15,381 bases of DNA, taken from NCBI GenBank assembly GCA_016793415.1, contig JAEUMC010000553.1, positions 1-15,381 of the forward strand. Direction: 5' to 3'. The position numbers were made by a program, and so were the translations under genes. The stretch comes from Devosia sp. (GTDB lineage: Bacteria; Pseudomonadota; Alphaproteobacteria; Rhizobiales; Devosiaceae). The notes under the pieces were generated by a model that was not told where the DNA came from, did not search any database, and worked only from the letters and a program-made list of their open reading frames with translations. The first letter of the stretch is position 1. Every line of letters starts with the position of its first letter. Below are positions 1-6,014 of this stretch, piece after piece.

Positions 1-1109
1 ACAAGATGGGCATCCCGACCCACTTCATCCGCCGCCTCAACATGCGCGAGCAGCTGATCAAGGAAGTCGAGATCATCCCGCTCGAAGTGGTGGTGCGCAA
101 CGTCGCGGCCGGCTCGCTTTCCAAGCGCCTCGGCATCGAGGAAGGCACCGTGCTGCCGCGCTCGATCATCGAATTCTACTTCAAGGCCGATGCGCTGGAA
201 GACCCGATGGTCTCCGAAGAGCACATCACCGCCTTCGGCTGGGCGAGCCCGCAGGAACTCGACGACATCATGGCGCTCGCCATCCGCGTCAACGACTTCC
301 TGTCCGGCCTCTTCCTCGGTGTCGGCATCCAGCTCGTCGACTTCAAGATCGAATGCGGCCGCCTCTACGAGGGCAAGGCCAAGATTCTCTATGAGGGTCC
401 CGAGCCGGGCACGCTGATCCAGTTCTTCAAGGACGATGCCACCGCCTTCAACAAGAAGAAGCACGATGTCATCGACGGCAAGGGTGTGCTCAACAACCGG
501 ATTTCCGAGTACCTGTTCACGCAGCTGAACAAGATGGGCATCCCCACCCACTTCATCCGCCGCCTCAACATGCGCGAGCAGCTGATCAAGGAAGTCGAGA
601 TCATCCCGCTCGAGGTGGTGGTCCGCAATGTCGCGGCCGGCTCACTGACCAAGCGTCTCGGCCTCGAGCCCGGCACCCAGCTGCCGCGCTCGATCATCGA
701 GTTCTACTATAAGGACGATGCGCTCAACGACCCGATGGTGTCGGAAGAGCACATCACCGCCTTTGGTTGGGCGACCCCGCAGGAACTCGACGACATCATG
801 GCGCTCGCCATCCGCGTCAACGACTTCCTCACCGGCCTGTTCATGGGCGTCGGCATCCAGCTCGTCGACTTCAAGATCGAATGCGGGCGCCTCTATGACG
901 GCGACCTGATGCGCATCGTCTTGGCCGACGAGATCAGCCCGGACAATTGCCGGCTGTGGGACATCAAGACCCGCAACAAGCTCGACAAGGACCGCTTCCG
1001 CGAGAACCTCGGCGGGCTGGTCGACGCCTACCGTGAAGTGGCGCAGCGTCTCGGTATTCTTGTGGAAACCGACAACGCGTTGACCACCGGTCCGCGACTC
1101 GTGCAATAG
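1..1109 (+). CDS. purC: SAICAR synthetase PurC, fused tandem double copy (5' end outside the window)
   Basis: PurC joins CAIR and aspartate with ATP to give SAICAR in cytosolic purine synthesis. The frame is open to the left edge, so the start is missing; the ATG at 6 is internal (NKMGIPTHF occurs in both copies). Counting from that ATG, residues 1-123 are the middle and late part of one PurC ([37 protein letters not shown]). Residues 121-367 are then a nearly complete second PurC, starting at the N-terminal ATP-binding [11 protein letters not shown], repeating the same motifs, and ending with the usual C-terminal region ([23 protein letters not shown]). Copy one lacks its last ~60 residues; copy two lacks only about the first seven (normally like MNRRRRI). 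A normal PurC is ~250 residues, whereas this protein would be ~430 if copy one has a normal N-terminus upstream. The second domain has all I would expect for catalysis. Purine identity is certain; whether the fusion is natural or an assembly artefact cannot be told here. Confidence 0.9.
   Translation, partial: KMGIPTHFIRRLNMREQLIKEVEIIPLEVVVRNVAAGSLSKRLGIEEGTVLPRSIIEFYFKADALEDPMVSEEHITAFGWASPQELDDIMALAIRVNDFLSGLFLGVGIQLVDFKIECGRLYEGKAKILYEGPEPGTLIQFFKDDATAFNKKKHDVIDGKGVLNNRISEYLFTQLNKMGIPTHFIRRLNMREQLIKEVEIIPLEVVVRNVAAGSLTKRLGLEPGTQLPRSIIEFYYKDDALNDPMVSEEHITAFGWATPQELDDIMALAIRVNDFLTGLFMGVGIQLVDFKIECGRLYDGDLMRIVLADEISPDNCRLWDIKTRNKLDKDRFRENLGGLVDAYREVAQRLGILVETDNALTTGPRLVQ
6..374 (+). repeat. 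purC internal direct repeat, copy A
   Basis: These 123 codons match the 123 codons at 534-902 without gaps. I count 11 amino-acid differences (for example IEEGTV against LEPGTQ), so about 91% protein identity, plus many synonymous base differences. The divergence excludes a simple recent tandem duplication or a read-level stutter; two established paralogous purC copies are implied. Confidence 0.9.
534..902 (+). repeat. purC internal direct repeat, copy B
   Basis: Partner of the repeat at 6-374. This copy sits in the normal PurC context, with the N-terminal ATP-binding segment before it (about 366-533) and the C-terminal region after it (903-1109), so it belongs to the complete enzyme domain. 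Confidence 0.9.
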
Positions 1110-1149
1110 CCGCCGGAGCGCGCTCATGGGCGCGCGACCACGACAATGA

Positions 1150-1172
1150 CGAGGCGCCGAGCCTCGCTTTTT
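1150..1172 (+). terminator. Intrinsic terminator or attenuator between purC and purS
   Basis: A six-base-pair stem CGAGGC / GCCTCG (1150-1155 and 1161-1166) with a five-base loop is followed at once by CTTTTT. It ends only 13 bases before the purS start. A second GC-rich hairpin, GCGCGC / GCGCGC, lies just upstream at 1118-1135 without a T-run. Partial termination here would lower purS expression relative to purC; no competing anti-terminator helix was identified. Confidence 0.6.
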
Positions 1173-1185
1173 CGGGAATTTTTCG

Positions 1186-1428
1186 ATGAGAGCCCGCGTC
1201 ACCGTAACGCTCAAATCCGGCGTCCTCGATCCCCAGGGTCAGGCCATCCAGGGTTCGCTGAAGAGCCTCGGCTTTTCCGGCGTCGGTGCCGTGCGGCAGG
1301 GCAAAGTGTTCGACCTCGAACTCGGTGAATCCGATTTGTCACAGGCCGAGGCTAATGTCCGGGCGATGTGCGACAAGCTCTTGGCGAACACCGTCATCGA
1401 AAACTACACGATAGAAATCACGCCTTAA
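1186..1428 (+). CDS. purS: FGAM synthase subunit PurS
   Basis: PurS is the small structural subunit of the three-part FGAM synthase (PurS, PurQ, PurL), which converts FGAR and glutamine to FGAM; PurS bridges PurQ and PurL and helps with ammonia transfer. The 80-residue product is the usual length and shows the family pattern: an N-terminal strand with VTLKSGVLDPQG, then the LGFSGVGAVRQGKVFDLEL strand pair, and a C-terminal LLANTVIENYTIEI. The ATG at 1186 places the V-T-V-T-L strand at the N-terminus as expected; GGGAA at 1175-1179 may be its ribosome site. It follows purC by 76 bases across a terminator-like hairpin. Its partner purQ is nearly 4 kb away, which is unusual, as purS and purQ are commonly adjacent. 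Confidence 0.95.
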   Translation: MRARVTVTLKSGVLDPQGQAIQGSLKSLGFSGVGAVRQGKVFDLELGESDLSQAEANVRAMCDKLLANTVIENYTIEITP

Positions 1429-1494
1429 GATTCACCGCTTATGGTACGGGCCGCTCGCGTAACCCTGAGCCTGTACCAGTAAAAGACCGCTCCG

Positions 1495-1578
1495 ATGCTC
1501 AAGACGTTCTCCCTGTCGATTGCTTTCTTTCTCGCGCTCGGCCTGCTGTTTGCCGCCTACGCGTCGGTTCCCGTCTGA
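1495..1578 (+). CDS. 27-residue hydrophobic small protein, paralogue 1
   Basis: The ATG opens a 27-codon frame beginning MLKTFSLSIAFFLALG and ending in SVPV before TGA. It has one positive residue near the N-terminus and then a single hydrophobic stretch long enough to span the membrane, so it is predicted to be a one-pass inner-membrane peptide (or a bare signal-anchor). A second frame of the same length at 2038-2121 shares 14 of 27 residues, including KTFSLS, a central FF, G16, S24 and P26. Conserved residues are often encoded by different codons (ACG/ACC, TCC/TCG, CTG/CTC, TTC/TTT, CCC/CCG), the mark of selection on protein. The ribosome site is weak and the function unknown. It lies 66 bases after purS on the same strand and could be co-transcribed. 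Genes this short are normally skipped by gene finders. Confidence 0.65.
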   Translation: MLKTFSLSIAFFLALGLLFAAYASVPV

Positions 1579-2037
1579 GGCTCAACCTCAGCGCTTGCGG
1601 TAGCGCCTTCGCTCTCTCCGCAAAGCGGGAGCGGCGTGGCCGGCCGCAAATCTCTCCCCCACTCGGTGTCATCCCTGCGAAAGCGGGGGGCGCATGTCGC
1701 CGTGCGCACCAGCTGATGCTTGGGTCGCTGCTTTCGCAGGGATGACGGCCGGTGAGTGGGCACGAGTACCGCTCGCCTCGGCATAGACACCGCCTTAGAC
1801 TTTGGTCGCGTGATGCGGATACCACAACGTCGGCACCGCCACGTTTCTGCCCTCGCTCGCTCACCGAATAGCCGCGGGGCTGCGTCACAGCTCTCGATTA
1901 ACCGTGCTGGTTCAGACTCCATTCAGCCATCGAGGCGCATTGGAGCCATGCACGGGCCGTGACTATTCCGGTCCGGCGAACCGACCTAAACACCGCCCTG
2001 ACCCAAGCGCAGTCGCGCCCGCCGACCGATACCGAAA
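1579..2037. other. Spacer between the two small-protein genes, with hairpins and a palindromic repeat
   Basis: No convincing gene is seen in these ~460 bases. Directly at the stop of the first small gene is CTGAGG-CTCAA-CCTCAG (1575-1591), a six-pair hairpin without a T-run. A weaker GCGCT/AGCGC hairpin follows at 1591-1606. The main feature is the long palindrome at 1658-1760, described separately. From about 1761 to 2037 I see no motif I can name. Confidence 0.6.
1658..1760. repeat. Palindromic intergenic repeat (REP-like, alphaproteobacterial type)
   Basis: Perfect 17-base inverted arms, GTCATCCCTGCGAAAGC at 1668-1684 and GCTTTCGCAGGGATGAC at 1730-1746, enclose a 45-base core. The core holds a smaller GCGCA / TGCGC hairpin. 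The flanks add CCCACTC (1658-1664) against GAGTGGG (1754-1760). Repeats with this arm sequence are common between genes in several alphaproteobacteria and give rise to spurious antisense reading frames containing VIPAKAG; exactly that shadow occurs here. It is likely a dispersed, non-coding, hairpin-forming element. Confidence 0.8.
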
Positions 2038-2121
2038 ATGATCAAGACCTTCTCGCTCTCCGCCCTGTTTTTCATGACCATCGGCGTCCTGCTCGCCACC
2101 CACCTGTCGCTGCCGTTCTGA
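2038..2121 (+). CDS. 27-residue hydrophobic small protein, paralogue 2
   Basis: The frame begins MIKTFSLSALFFMTIG and ends in SLPF before TGA: again exactly 27 residues, a single lysine at position 3, one hydrophobic span and a terminal S-x-P-x. It is the paralogue of the gene at 1495-1578. Replacements between the two are mostly conservative (L/I, L/M, L/V, V/L), and several shared residues use different codons. A single-pass membrane peptide is predicted. No strong Shine-Dalgarno is present before the ATG (context ACCGAAAATG), as in the first copy. A strong-stop context of GGCC-rich sequence follows. The function is unknown; possible roles include modulation of a larger membrane protein, but nothing in the sequence names a partner. 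Confidence 0.62.
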   Translation: MIKTFSLSALFFMTIGVLLATHLSLPF

Positions 2122-2173
2122 GCCGGCCGGGCGGCCCCACGGCCTCGCAGTCCGATAAATCTTTAGATATTAA

Positions 2174-2196
2174 GCACTTGGCTTAAGCCTAAGTGC
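2174..2196. promoter_or_regulatory. Interrupted palindrome upstream of the acyltransferase gene
   Basis: GCACTT-GGCTTAAGCC-T-AAGTGC is symmetrical apart from one extra base. It lies in an unusually AT-rich patch (TTTAGATATTAAG immediately before it) about 70 bases upstream of the acyltransferase start. No T-run follows, so an operator is more likely than a terminator. No binding protein can be assigned. Confidence 0.35.
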
Positions 2197-2267
2197 AGGC
2201 ATTTCGCCCCATACAGGGCTCCAAGCGCTAGAACGCGCGGGACGCGCCCCGGGGAGCCCACCGAAAA

Positions 2268-3353
2268 ATGCCGACTGCAGCCAACCGCCTTGATTGGGTC
2301 GATGCCGCCAAGGGTCTCTCCATCATCCTCGTGGTGATGATGCACTCAGCCTACGGCGTAGGCGAGGACCTGAACGGCACCGGCATCCTCCACTACATCA
2401 TCGGCTGGGCTACGCCGTTCCGCATGCCGGAGTTCTTCCTGATCTCCGGCCTGTTCCTCGGCCAGGTGATCGCGCGCCCCTGGGCCGCCTACGCCGATCG
2501 CCGCATCGTCCACTATCTCTATTTCTATGCGCTCTGGGCCGTGCTGCAGATTGTCTTCAAGGTCGGCCTCGGCACCGGCGACTTCGTTTCGGTCGGCAAC
2601 CAGATCGTCTGGGCCATCGTCGAACCCTACGGCGTGCTGTGGTTCATCTACATGCTGGCGGTCTACTCGCTGGTGGCCAAGCTGCTGTTCAGCCTCAAGG
2701 TGCCGCACTGGCTGGCATTCGCCGCCGCTGCCGCATTGCAGGTCTTCCCGGTCAGCACTGGCATCGCTCTCGTCGACCACTTCGCTGCCTACTTCGTTTA
2801 TTTCTACGCCGGCTACGCCTTTGCGCCGCTGGTGTTCCGCATCGTCGCCGCGGCGCAGGGCAACCCGCTCTGGACCACGCTGGCGCTGCTGGCCTATGCC
2901 GCGATCGAAGGTTACCTGGTGTTCGCCGGCGGCTCGCAGTTGCATCCACGCGGCATCACCATGGGGTATGCCACCCTGCCCGTACTGCACCTGGCGCTCG
3001 GTTTCATCGGCTCGCTTGCCGTCTGCCTGACCGCCGCGCTGCTGATCAGGCTGCCGTGGATGGGTTGGCTGCGCTGGCTGGGCGAGCACTCCATCGTCGT
3101 CTATCTCAGCTTCTCGATCCCGATGGCCGCGAGCCGCACGCTGCTGCTGAAGACCGGGCTGATCAGCGACGTCAGCACCGTCAGCGTCATCGTCATGAGC
3201 ATCGCGCTCATCTCGCCGCTGGTGCTCTATTGGCTGATCGAGAAGACCGGCTGGGGCAAGTTCCTGTTCGAGCGCCCCGCCTGGGCTCACCTCCCCGGCA
3301 CGCCGGGCAGCCGTGGCTACGTCAAGCCATCGGTGGTGCAGCCGGCCGAGTAG
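2268..3353 (+). CDS. Acyltransferase-3 family integral membrane protein
   Basis: This 361-residue protein has about ten hydrophobic membrane segments and the N-terminal signature of the acyltransferase-3 family: DWVDAAKGLSIILVVMMHS at residues 9-27, with the conserved Asp, Lys-Gly and His, followed by FRMPEFFLISGLFLG at 51-65. Members transfer acyl groups (acetyl, succinyl and others) from the cytoplasm to surface glycans such as O-antigen, exopolysaccharide, Nod factor or periplasmic glucan. The substrate here cannot be deduced, and no glycan gene is nearby. The ATG at 2268 has GGGGAG eleven bases upstream. The last 32 bases overlap the convergent TetR gene. The hydrophilic C-terminus (after about residue 325) is probably cytoplasmic. 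It is likely its own transcription unit, possibly with the small-peptide gene upstream. Confidence 0.88.
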   Translation: MPTAANRLDWVDAAKGLSIILVVMMHSAYGVGEDLNGTGILHYIIGWATPFRMPEFFLISGLFLGQVIARPWAAYADRRIVHYLYFYALWAVLQIVFKVGLGTGDFVSVGNQIVWAIVEPYGVLWFIYMLAVYSLVAKLLFSLKVPHWLAFAAAAALQVFPVSTGIALVDHFAAYFVYFYAGYAFAPLVFRIVAAAQGNPLWTTLALLAYAAIEGYLVFAGGSQLHPRGITMGYATLPVLHLALGFIGSLAVCLTAALLIRLPWMGWLRWLGEHSIVVYLSFSIPMAASRTLLLKTGLISDVSTVSVIVMSIALISPLVLYWLIEKTGWGKFLFERPAWAHLPGTPGSRGYVKPSVVQPAE

Positions 3354-3936
3354 CCGCCAACCCATCGAGCAGCAGGCCGATCCCGGCGACATAGGCCTGT
3401 CCCAGCGACGGCTGATCGTCCGAGACGAGGCGCAACACGTTGGCGCCCTCGATCTGGCCGATGATGGCCGTCGCCGCTTTGTCGGCATCCACGGCGCGGA
3501 ATTCGCCTTCGGCAACCCCAATGGCGATAAGCGCCGCCAGCTCGGCCCGCAGCCGACCGTAGGCGCCCTGCACCACGGCCCGGAGCCGCGTGTCGCGCGA
3601 CGCGGTGGCCAGCAACTCGGCGGCAATGGCCGGAAACGACGCGTCATCCTCGATCGCCACAGCGATGTCGGCCGCCCATTCGCGGATCGTCTGTTCGCAG
3701 GTGACGCCCGGCCGTCGCTGCGGCCCGGCGACGCCCTCGAACAGGTTGCCCACCAGCGCTGCAACCAGCTCGTCCTTGTTGTGGAAATACTTGAACACCA
3801 GCGCCTTGCTGAGCCCGGCATGCTCGGCGATCTCCGCCACCGTCGCGACACCGAGGCCGCGCCGGCCGATCACTTCGGCAGCGGCCATGAGGATCTGCGG
3901 CACGCGCTGGGCACTGACGTCGGGTCTGGGGCTCAT
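3322..3936 (-). CDS. TetR-family transcriptional repressor
   Basis: This 204-residue protein has the N-terminal TetR DNA-binding domain: helix-turn-helix at about residues 31-51 (TVAEIAEHAGLSKALVFKYF) followed by NKDELVAALV. The variable C-terminal half should bind an unknown ligand. The start MSPRPDVS at 3936 is chosen because AAGGGAG lies seven bases upstream and because it overlaps the stop of the GNAT gene as ATGA; a longer frame upstream lies inside the GNAT gene. It is the last gene of a three-gene leftward operon (membrane protein, GNAT, TetR). The palindrome at 5122-5149 before the first gene is a fitting operator, so auto-repression of the whole operon is likely. Its 3' end overlaps the acyltransferase tail. 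Confidence 0.92.
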   Translation of the reverse strand: MSPRPDVSAQRVPQILMAAAEVIGRRGLGVATVAEIAEHAGLSKALVFKYFHNKDELVAALVGNLFEGVAGPQRRPGVTCEQTIREWAADIAVAIEDDASFPAIAAELLATASRDTRLRAVVQGAYGRLRAELAALIAIGVAEGEFRAVDADKAATAIIGQIEGANVLRLVSDDQPSLGQAYVAGIGLLLDGLAATRPAAPPMA

Positions 3937-4505
3937 CGCTGCTCCCTTGGGCGCTGCATGGCGAAGTAGCTGACGCCATGTTCCTCGCGCCGGCTCGTCT
4001 CCACGTAGCCGAGTCGGGCAAAGATCGGCAGGTTGCGCTCTCGCGTGGTCTCGAGCCAATGCGGCGCCCCGTCAGCATGGCTTGCCGCGAACAGCGCCCG
4101 CCCGACGCCACCGCCGCGCTGCGCTGGATCGACAGCCACGAACTCGACAATGCGCGCGCCACCGGTGGGAAAAGTCTGCGCCCGCTGCAGGTCGTGTCTG
4201 ATGGTGCGCCACACTGGACCGGCACCGACACCTGCCAGCGCGCGCACCAGCCAGGAAATCTGCCGCCCTACCCCCGGTCCGCTGGTATCCCCGCCGACCA
4301 GCACGCCACGTAGCGCATCGCCCTCCAGCGCCCCGAGCAATCGGCCCGGGGCTGCCGCAAGCAGTGGCAGCACCGCTCTGAACCAGGTCGCAACCTGCTT
4401 GTCGTGCCGGACCACGGCCAGCACACCGGCATCGTCGCTGAACGACGCGGCAAGCAGGCTCGCCGCCGCTTCGTATTCCGCCGGCTCCAGGTCGCGGACG
4501 ATCAT
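3933..4505 (-). CDS. GNAT-family N-acetyltransferase
   Basis: This 190-residue product begins MIVRDLEPAEYEAAASLLAA, typical of GNAT proteins. It carries the acetyl-CoA-binding motif in VEFVAVDPAQRGGGVGRALF (Q/R-x-x-G-x-G/A), followed by the late HWLETTRERNLPIFARLGY segment that closes the fold. It should move an acetyl group from acetyl-CoA to an amine on a small molecule or protein; the acceptor is unknown. It is coupled by four-base ATGA overlaps at both ends, with the membrane protein upstream and the TetR repressor downstream. This suggests the three act in one inducible response, perhaps resistance or detoxification, although that is inference from operon type only. Confidence 0.9.
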   Translation of the reverse strand: MIVRDLEPAEYEAAASLLAASFSDDAGVLAVVRHDKQVATWFRAVLPLLAAAPGRLLGALEGDALRGVLVGGDTSGPGVGRQISWLVRALAGVGAGPVWRTIRHDLQRAQTFPTGGARIVEFVAVDPAQRGGGVGRALFAASHADGAPHWLETTRERNLPIFARLGYVETSRREEHGVSYFAMQRPREQR

Positions 4506-5112
4506 GGCGCGGTCTCACCCTGCTCGGGCGCATAGGGTGCTTCCTTGAGCAGGTGCGCCACGAGCAGTTTCAAGAGCAGCAGCGGCAGGAACCAGCCGAG
4601 CGCCGGCACTGCCAGCAACGGCAACTGCGCCAAGGCGATACCGAGGCCGGCGGCCCCATCGCCACGGGTCGCTGCAGGTAGAGCGGCGCCAGCACGATCA
4701 GCCCCGCCGACAGCATCAGGTAGCCATAGACCATGCAGAAATACAGGACGCCTTCGGCAGCGAACGCTGCGGCGACCGCAACAATGTGCACACCGTGCAC
4801 GGCGACGAACTTCAGGTGTGCTGCCCGTCCGTGCCCCGGCCGGTGGTACCAGCGTTTGGCCGCTGATGTCGCATTGGTGACGAGGCCGCCACCGAGATCG
4901 GCGGCCAGGACGATCGCCACGCCAATGGCGACAGGACCTGCCGCGAAGCCGCCGGACCAGCCGAAGCTTGCAAGACAGGCCACCGCGATGCCCAGCCCGA
5001 AGATCAGTTGCACCCATTCTTCAGCCGATGTCGCCCCCGGCCCGACGAAGCGGTCCCAGGCGCCAAGCGAGCCCTGTCGCGGGGCGGGCGGCAGCCATTC
5101 GATCTCGGGCAT
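4502..5112 (-). CDS. Uncharacterised multi-pass membrane protein, frameshifted
   Basis: I do not recognise the family. The start MPEIEWLPPAPRQG at 5112 has AGGAG five bases upstream and sits just after the operator. Several hydrophobic segments follow (for example LIFGLGIAVACLASFGW, VAIGVAIVLAADLGGGLV, a long span near YFCMVYGYLML), plus a His-rich loop, WYHRPGHGRAAH, before HGVHIVAV. After APLYLQRPVA the frame runs into non-membrane sequence and would stop at 4570. One added base in the G-run at 4654-4657 restores hydrophobic sequence (GLGIALAQLPLLAVPALGW, FLPLLLLKLLVAHLL) that ends at 4502 in an ATGA overlap with the GNAT start. The total, 611 bases, is one short of a multiple of three. The repaired protein would be 203 residues. 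It is either a sequencing error or a recent mutation. As first gene under TetR control it may be a transporter-like or sensor-like component. Confidence 0.75.
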
Positions 5113-5121
5113 AACAACTCC

Positions 5122-5149
5122 TAAAATAACTGTCCGGTCAGTTATTTTA
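5122..5149. promoter_or_regulatory. TetR-type operator
   Basis: Inverted arms TAAAATAACTG (5122-5132) and CAGTTATTTTA (5139-5149) surround TCCGGT. The 28-base palindrome has a single mismatched pair near its centre. Size, symmetry and an AACTGnCCGGnCAGTT-like core are typical for TetR-family sites. It lies between the leftward promoter and the ribosome site of the membrane protein, overlapping the -10 element, so a bound repressor would block transcription of the operon that encodes the TetR protein. Confidence 0.8.
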
Positions 5150-5174
5150 TATGAGCGAGTCGCATCGCTGTCCA
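5146..5174 (-). promoter_or_regulatory. Promoter of the membrane protein-GNAT-TetR operon
   Basis: On the minus strand, TGGACA (5174-5169) and TATAAA (5151-5146) are separated by 17 bases, close to the housekeeping sigma consensus. The -10 element is partly inside the TetR-type palindrome, consistent with direct repression. Confidence 0.6.
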
Positions 5175-5199
5175 TGCGGCGGCAGTGACAATCGGCGCT

Positions 5200-5228
5200 T
5201 TGTGCTTGCCTTTCGTGACGCGACTAAC
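5200..5228 (+). promoter_or_regulatory. Weak candidate promoter for purQ
   Basis: TTGTGC (5200-5205) and ACTAAC (5223-5228) are 17 bases apart, about 40 bases before the purQ start. The match is modest. A promoter is expected here on logical grounds, because the genes just upstream are transcribed the other way, so purQ cannot read through from purS. Confidence 0.3.
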
Positions 5229-5266
5229 CAAAAGGCGGTTTGACCGTCCCATTGCGAGATCCGCCG

Positions 5267-5932
5267 ATGAAAGCTGCCGTCGTCGTGTTCCCCGGCCTCA
5301 ACCGTGATCGCGACATGATCGCCGCGTTGACCAAGATCGGCGGCGAAGCGCCGGCGGTCGTCTGGCACAAGGATGCCGAGATCCCCAAGGTCGACCTGAT
5401 CGTCATTCCCGGCGGCTTCTCCTACGGCGATTATCTGCGCGTCGGCGCAATTGCCGCACGCTCTCCCGCCATGGACACCATCCGTGAGCGCGCCGCTCAG
5501 GGCGTCAAGGTGATGGGCGTATGCAACGGCTTCCAGATCCTCAGCGAAGCCGGGCTGGTCCCCGGCGTATTGATGCGCAACGCCTCGCTGAAGTTCGTCT
5601 GCCGTGAGGTGAAGCTCTCGGTCGAGAATGCTTCCACCGCCTTCACCAGCGGCTACACCCAGGGTCAGGTGATCCGTTGCCCGGTCGCCCACCACGACGG
5701 CAACTACTTCGCCGATCCCGAGACCCTGGCCGCCGTCGAAGGCAATGGCCAGGTGGCGTTCCGCTATGCCGAGGGGACCAACCCGAACGGCTCGATCAAC
5801 GACATCGCCGGCGTCTTCAATGCGCAGAAGAACGTCCTCGGCCTGATGCCGCACCCCGAGAACCTTATCGAAAGTGCCCATGGCGGCACCGACGGGCGCA
5901 ATCTGTTTGCGGCGTTGCTCGAGGCTGCCTGA
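5267..5932 (+). CDS. purQ: FGAM synthase glutamine amidotransferase subunit PurQ
   Basis: PurQ hydrolyses glutamine and channels ammonia to PurL for FGAM formation. The 221-residue protein is of normal length for a stand-alone subunit. It begins [17 protein letters not shown], with the class I amidotransferase nucleophile at Cys86 (GVCNGFQ) and the His196/Glu198 pair in PHPEN. The oxyanion-loop region [16 protein letters not shown] is at 47-62. The start at 5267 is preferred over an upstream in-frame codon because the family begins directly with the first beta strand. It stands divergent from the TetR operon and so needs its own promoter. It is followed by membrane-protein genes rather than directly by purL. 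Confidence 0.96.
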   Translation: MKAAVVVFPGLNRDRDMIAALTKIGGEAPAVVWHKDAEIPKVDLIVIPGGFSYGDYLRVGAIAARSPAMDTIRERAAQGVKVMGVCNGFQILSEAGLVPGVLMRNASLKFVCREVKLSVENASTAFTSGYTQGQVIRCPVAHHDGNYFADPETLAAVEGNGQVAFRYAEGTNPNGSINDIAGVFNAQKNVLGLMPHPENLIESAHGGTDGRNLFAALLEAA

Positions 5933-6014
5933 CCTGCCCCGCGCCCCCTGGCTAGCGAAGCGCCGCGACGCACTCTAGTCTCGGCAGCATTGCAACTGTG
6001 TCGAGATTGCCAAA

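Noticed and set aside
1499..1922. Minus-strand open frames over the first small gene and the palindrome
   Set aside because: They contain translation of the palindromic repeat (the VIPAKAG / FRRDD type of shadow) and no protein family character; the repeat is non-coding.
2235..2247. GCGCG-GGA-CGCGC hairpin just before the acyltransferase ribosome site
   Set aside because: Five pairs with a three-base loop are expected by chance in DNA of this GC content; no further support for regulation.
2346..3851. Long minus-strand open frame across the acyltransferase gene
   Set aside because: It is low-complexity, rich in Arg, Asp and Gln, and antisense to a clear membrane protein; it is an effect of high GC. 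The same holds for the long minus-strand frames inside purL and purQ.
3937..4059. Longer N-terminus for the TetR protein
   Set aside because: The extension would lie inside the GNAT gene in another frame. The start at 3936 has a good ribosome site, an ATGA overlap and the usual distance to the helix-turn-helix.
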